From NCBI GenBank assembly GCA_027063755.1, contig JAMORD010000073.1, positions 1 through 8,976 of the forward strand: a DNA stretch of 8,976 bases. Reading direction: 5' to 3'. The position numbers and the translations under genes are program-made. Under the pieces are notes generated by a model. That model had not been told where the DNA came from and made no database searches. It saw only the letters and a list, made by a program, of their open reading frames with translations. This document shows, in pieces, positions 6,296-8,976 of the stretch; position 1 is the stretch's first letter; each line of letters begins with the position of its first letter. The DNA is from a bacterium (lineage in GTDB: Bacteria > Coprothermobacterota > Coprothermobacteria > Coprothermobacterales > JAADFF01).

Positions 6296-7601
6296 CTTAG
6301 ATCTATTTATATCTGCTCTTATACATGATCTGGGAAAGGTATCTATTGAATATTATCTGTCAAAAGAACCTTGTAGCAACATTCTTGACTCCCATGCTCA
6401 TATACTTGTAGACAAATATCCCCATATCAAAGATATTCTCAACATCCCTACACTATGGGATCCCGAAATTACCTATTTAGATATTATGACCAGACATCAC
6501 GACAGTTATGTCACCGGAGCATTAAGAAAGTTTAAAGAAGCCGATAGAAAAAATCATGCACACAGTCTTTCCTTTCCACCACCTACTGATACACGAAGAC
6601 ATGTAAGGAAATATCTAATACAAATAGACTATTTTGGGAATATAAAGAAATGCAACACTTCAAGTATTCCACAAATGCAAAAAGAACTTATCAAACATCT
6701 TCCCACTCTTATATCAGGTAATATCAACGATAAAGTCCGAGTTATACAGACTATTTACAAACCTATACTTTCTCTATGTCCTACAGATAACAGGCCGGGA
6801 TATAGTATCAGTATTTGGAATCACAGTGTGAGCGTTTATATGCATTTAAAAAGCAGTATCCCCAAACAACACCCCTTAAAGGCTTACTCTCATCCTGAGA
6901 CACAACTATTCCATCCATATGGAGATATGAAATTATGGATGAAAATGATGCCATACTATAGCACAATACTTGAAGCTAGTGCAGACAGTCTTATAAAAAG
7001 ACTATCAAATATACGCAGTGGCATAAAAAAGCATATATCCAATCTTAGCCACACCTCAGAAAATCACAGATTGTTTTTTATAGACAGAAACATAAAGATG
7101 TTGATAGACATAGCAAATCCCCATAAAGCTCAAGAAATTGAACATATTTTCAGACATAAGATGGGACTAGCCAAGCCCCCATCTATACAAGATATCGCTA
7201 TAAAACTAATAAAAGCATATTTATCTTTAAGATACAAGTACGGCTACACTCATGAGGGAGCCCTTTTCTACATCTTCTTTATCAGAAAAATATCACTTGC
7301 CGATATACTTCAAATTCAACAAGCAAGAAAAAAAGGACCATTAAGTATACTCCTTGGCACTCCCACAAGCAACACGTGTATCTACAAATCTATCGTACAC
7401 AATCCCCTTCCATGGATATACTCAAGCAGAGACCATGGTATCCCAATAAAAGAACATCTATACATTACAGATAGAGAACACCATATACTCGTTAACTCAT
7501 CAGAAATCTTCCTCAAAGGGATCGGCCCAAAACGGAACGGACTCGCCGTTCACAGTAAGTATGACACTGGATATACCCTTGGCAGAAATAGTGCTTCTTA
7601 A
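6276..7601 (+). CDS. HD-domain protein resembling the permuted HD domain of Cas10/Csm1, without palm
   Basis: A 441-residue cytoplasmic protein; no signal peptide. The N-terminus DLFISALIHDLGKV carries the HD pair (H17, D18) after a very short lead-in, followed by H40/H42, HH at 74-75 (TRHHDSY), AD at 89-90 and, far downstream, WNHS with H183 after ILSLCPTD. Cas10/Csm1 proteins have this order because their HD domain is circularly permuted, with the canonical first-helix histidine moved to the end. That suggests a metal-dependent phosphohydrolase or nuclease. Residues 200-441 look helical and are unrecognised. I see no GGDD, no Cys zinc finger and no cas genes nearby. The start is TTG, overlapping the amidase gene by 20 nt, so it is likely coupled to it. 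His is very frequent (28 of 441), partly because the plus strand is C-rich, so single His matches count for less. The last 34 codons overlap the converging gene. It could instead be another permuted or divergent HD family. Confidence 0.7.
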   Translation: METVTVNLDLFISALIHDLGKVSIEYYLSKEPCSNILDSHAHILVDKYPHIKDILNIPTLWDPEITYLDIMTRHHDSYVTGALRKFKEADRKNHAHSLSFPPPTDTRRHVRKYLIQIDYFGNIKKCNTSSIPQMQKELIKHLPTLISGNINDKVRVIQTIYKPILSLCPTDNRPGYSISIWNHSVSVYMHLKSSIPKQHPLKAYSHPETQLFHPYGDMKLWMKMMPYYSTILEASADSLIKRLSNIRSGIKKHISNLSHTSENHRLFFIDRNIKMLIDIANPHKAQEIEHIFRHKMGLAKPPSIQDIAIKLIKAYLSLRYKYGYTHEGALFYIFFIRKISLADILQIQQARKKGPLSILLGTPTSNTCIYKSIVHNPLPWIYSSRDHGIPIKEHLYITDREHHILVNSSEIFLKGIGPKRNGLAVHSKYDTGYTLGRNSAS

Positions 7602-8735
7602 AATAGCCTGGGTTATTTCACGAGAAGGAATATACTTCAGGTCTATGACTGCCATACCATTACCTATCTTTATATTCCTAATGACAGGAAACATTTCTTT
7701 CATCTGTTTAGTAAACGACAATCTATCTCCTATACGGGCTAAGAAATCTTCTCCTGTCGTTGGCATAAGCAAAATAGGATCAAGTCTCGTATCAACATAC
7801 GGAAGTGTATCTTCATCTTCTATGCGAATAGAAGAAACATACGGATAAAGATACATCATATTATAAATGAGCGCATTCCTCACATATGGATCAGCCTCAG
7901 CAAATGAACCTTTTTTCAACCTTACCAATAAGACATTATCATTAAATGACACATCTATTACCATATTACCGAAATCTGTATCACCAAGCTGGGAGGCTTT
8001 CCTCAGCACGGTCATAAGATATGAATGTACATCTGACTTATTTATGGAGCTATCATATACCCATCTTGCCCTTACACTACTACCACGTACATAAAACACC
8101 ATATATCCGTCCTTGGCATTACATGGTATAAAATCTTTAATATTCATACCATCGTAGTACAAAACTACCGAAGTCTTGATGTTCTCTTCTATACTATCCA
8201 AAGCTTGGCAAATTTGCTGTCTTATACGGAAAGATGTATAAAAGGGAATGCCACTACCAGACAAATACACTTCCCAATCTGATGCATCTTTCTCCACGGA
8301 GACAATCCTAAGTTTACTCTTAGTATCATAACCCAATGAAAAACCACCGTGCTCGGCAAACTGCGAATAAACATAAGAAATAGTAAATTCTTCGCCAGCA
8401 TCGGCTATTTTTTTCTTATCATACGTTATCTGTCCATCTTTGAATACAGGAATGCTGACATCCAAGTAAACTTTTCTTACGGTATCGGCGTTTTTTCCAC
8501 TTCCACTACCAAACATCCATGGAAACAATACCGTCATTGACTTATATGTTAAAAATAACAACATAGCCACAACTATTAGGGCACCAATAAAAACCGTAAG
8601 AAAATATCTCAACCACGACCCCTTACGTTTACGGGATTTATCGCTTACTCTTTCATTTACAATAACTGTTCTATTTGAAGTCGGCTTTTTACGATTTACA
8701 TCTTTACTTCCCTTTGTTTTTCGCGTTCGTCTCAT
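7500..8735 (-). CDS. Membrane-anchored protein with tandem GerMN-like modules
   Basis: A 411-residue protein with a long, very basic cytoplasmic N-terminus (residues 1-40, rich in Arg/Lys), one membrane segment (about 43-63) and an extracellular remainder. I do not recognise it as a named gene. The outer part appears to hold up to three modules ending in the same pattern: a strand, a helix, then a strand. These are WEVYLSGSG...ICQALD...TSVVLYYDG (154-196), VLLVRLKKGS...NALIYNMM...VSSIRIED (268-307) and MAVIDL...ITQAILRSTIS...ISSVILTVNGESV (361-400). The last closely resembles the end of GerMN (sporulation/germination) domains, which occur in envelope proteins of many non-sporulating bacteria too. 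Start is ATG 8735, the first in-frame start after an upstream TGA; the purine-rich AAGAGGT abuts it closely. It overlaps rsmG by 32 nt and the converging HD gene by 102 nt. Function is unknown; an envelope role is inferred. Confidence 0.75.
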   Translation of the reverse strand: MRRTRKTKGSKDVNRKKPTSNRTVIVNERVSDKSRKRKGSWLRYFLTVFIGALIVVAMLLFLTYKSMTVLFPWMFGSGSGKNADTVRKVYLDVSIPVFKDGQITYDKKKIADAGEEFTISYVYSQFAEHGGFSLGYDTKSKLRIVSVEKDASDWEVYLSGSGIPFYTSFRIRQQICQALDSIEENIKTSVVLYYDGMNIKDFIPCNAKDGYMVFYVRGSSVRARWVYDSSINKSDVHSYLMTVLRKASQLGDTDFGNMVIDVSFNDNVLLVRLKKGSFAEADPYVRNALIYNMMYLYPYVSSIRIEDEDTLPYVDTRLDPILLMPTTGEDFLARIGDRLSFTKQMKEMFPVIRNIKIGNGMAVIDLKYIPSREITQAILRSTISAKGISSVILTVNGESVPFWADPFEEDF

Positions 8736-8976
8736 ACCTCTTCAACCCCACTACCACTCTCTTGCGTATTTCACCTTTAAGCTCAAGAACATATTTTCCC
8801 TCATGGAAAGGATACCATATATCAGAATACTTTTTAAACTCCGACTTCCAATTAGGACCTTTCCAAAGATATAGCGGCACATATACACTACGATGTATAA
8901 GCGACAAAAAATCATCAAGAGGAGCCACAGCCCTTGATGTCACAATACCGTCGGTTATTTTCTCATGCGTAATATC
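8704..8976 (-). CDS. rsmG: 16S rRNA (guanine-527-N7) methyltransferase, C-terminal part (runs off window end)
   Basis: RsmG (GidB) methylates N7 of G527 in the 530 loop of 16S rRNA, using S-adenosylmethionine. Only the last 90 codons are visible. The diagnostic piece is DGIVTSRAVAPLDDFL, matching the family's conserved 'D.v.aRAva.L..L' segment at the end of the Rossmann-fold core. It is followed by a divergent 'KG...E' segment (LWKGPNWKSEF) and a terminal strand pair. In most homologues this part reads LKG; here Trp precedes the KG. The reading frame is open to the window edge, so the SAM-binding glycine motif cannot be checked. Its TAA stop (8706-8704) lies 32 nt inside the next gene, suggesting translational coupling to the GerMN-like protein. 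rsmG usually lies near the chromosomal origin. Confidence 0.85.
   Translation of the reverse strand, partial: DITHEKITDGIVTSRAVAPLDDFLSLIHRSVYVPLYLWKGPNWKSEFKKYSDIWYPFHEGKYVLELKGEIRKRVVVGLKRYETNAKNKGK

Noticed and set aside
7535-7551. Hairpin GAACGG-5 nt-CCGTTC as a terminator between the converging genes
   Set aside because: The stem is only 6 bp, no T-tract follows in either direction and it lies within the coding end of the GerMN-like gene.
6276-7601. HD protein as an ordinary HD-GYP, dGTPase or RelA/SpoT-type enzyme
   Set aside because: The HD pair is too near the N-terminus for the canonical preceding histidine, and there is no GYP motif or synthetase domain.
6276-7601. A complete type III CRISPR effector gene
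   Set aside because: No GGDD palm motif, no zinc-finger cysteines, no other cas genes and no direct-repeat array in the window.

Overview
The window is a gene-dense stretch of a bacterial chromosome. Nine bases in ten or more are coding, several neighbouring genes overlap, and there is no RNA gene, insertion sequence or CRISPR array. Base composition is moderately AT-rich. The gene set (GyrA/GyrB, DciA, RsmG, an LCP-family envelope protein, a secreted lytic transglycosylase-amidase) shows a true bacterium with a peptidoglycan wall. LCP and GerMN-like proteins are commonest in monoderm lineages, so a monoderm or a poorly sampled candidate phylum is my guess; I cannot name the taxon. Most visible starts are GTG or TTG. 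Association of gyrBA, dciA and rsmG is typical of regions near the replication origin, but no origin is visible.

Layout: bases 1-582 (minus) hold the first 194 codons of gyrA. Upstream of it on the same strand are gyrB (599-2536), a DciA/DUF721 protein (2536-3003) and an LCP (LytR-CpsA-Psr) protein (3000-4625). Junctions of 16 nt, a 1-nt overlap and a 4-nt overlap indicate one operon, LCP-dciA-gyrB-gyrA. A 65-nt intergenic region (4626-4690) carries back-to-back promoter-like elements. On the plus strand follow a secreted protein joining a lytic transglycosylase to an Amidase_3 domain (4691-6295) and, overlapping it by 20 nt, an HD-domain protein (6276-7601). This pair converges on, and overlaps by 102 nt, a minus-strand membrane-anchored protein with GerMN-like modules (7500-8735). 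That gene overlaps the end of rsmG (8704 to the window edge) by 32 nt.

The most interesting gene is the HD protein. Its motif order (HD at residues 17-18, H40/H42, HH at 74-75, AD at 89-90, then an isolated NHS at 182-184) is the circularly permuted order of the HD domain at the N-terminus of Cas10/Csm1, the large subunit of type III CRISPR systems. There is no GGDD palm, no zinc finger and no CRISPR array or other cas gene here. It therefore looks like an orphan Cas10-type HD domain fused to an unknown helical region, and translationally coupled to a wall hydrolase. This is an inference from motifs read by eye.

Working together: the minus-strand genes combine DNA topology and replication (GyrA, GyrB, DciA), 16S rRNA modification (RsmG) and envelope assembly (LCP, GerMN-like). 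The inverted plus-strand pair adds wall cleavage and a putative metal-dependent hydrolase of unknown substrate.
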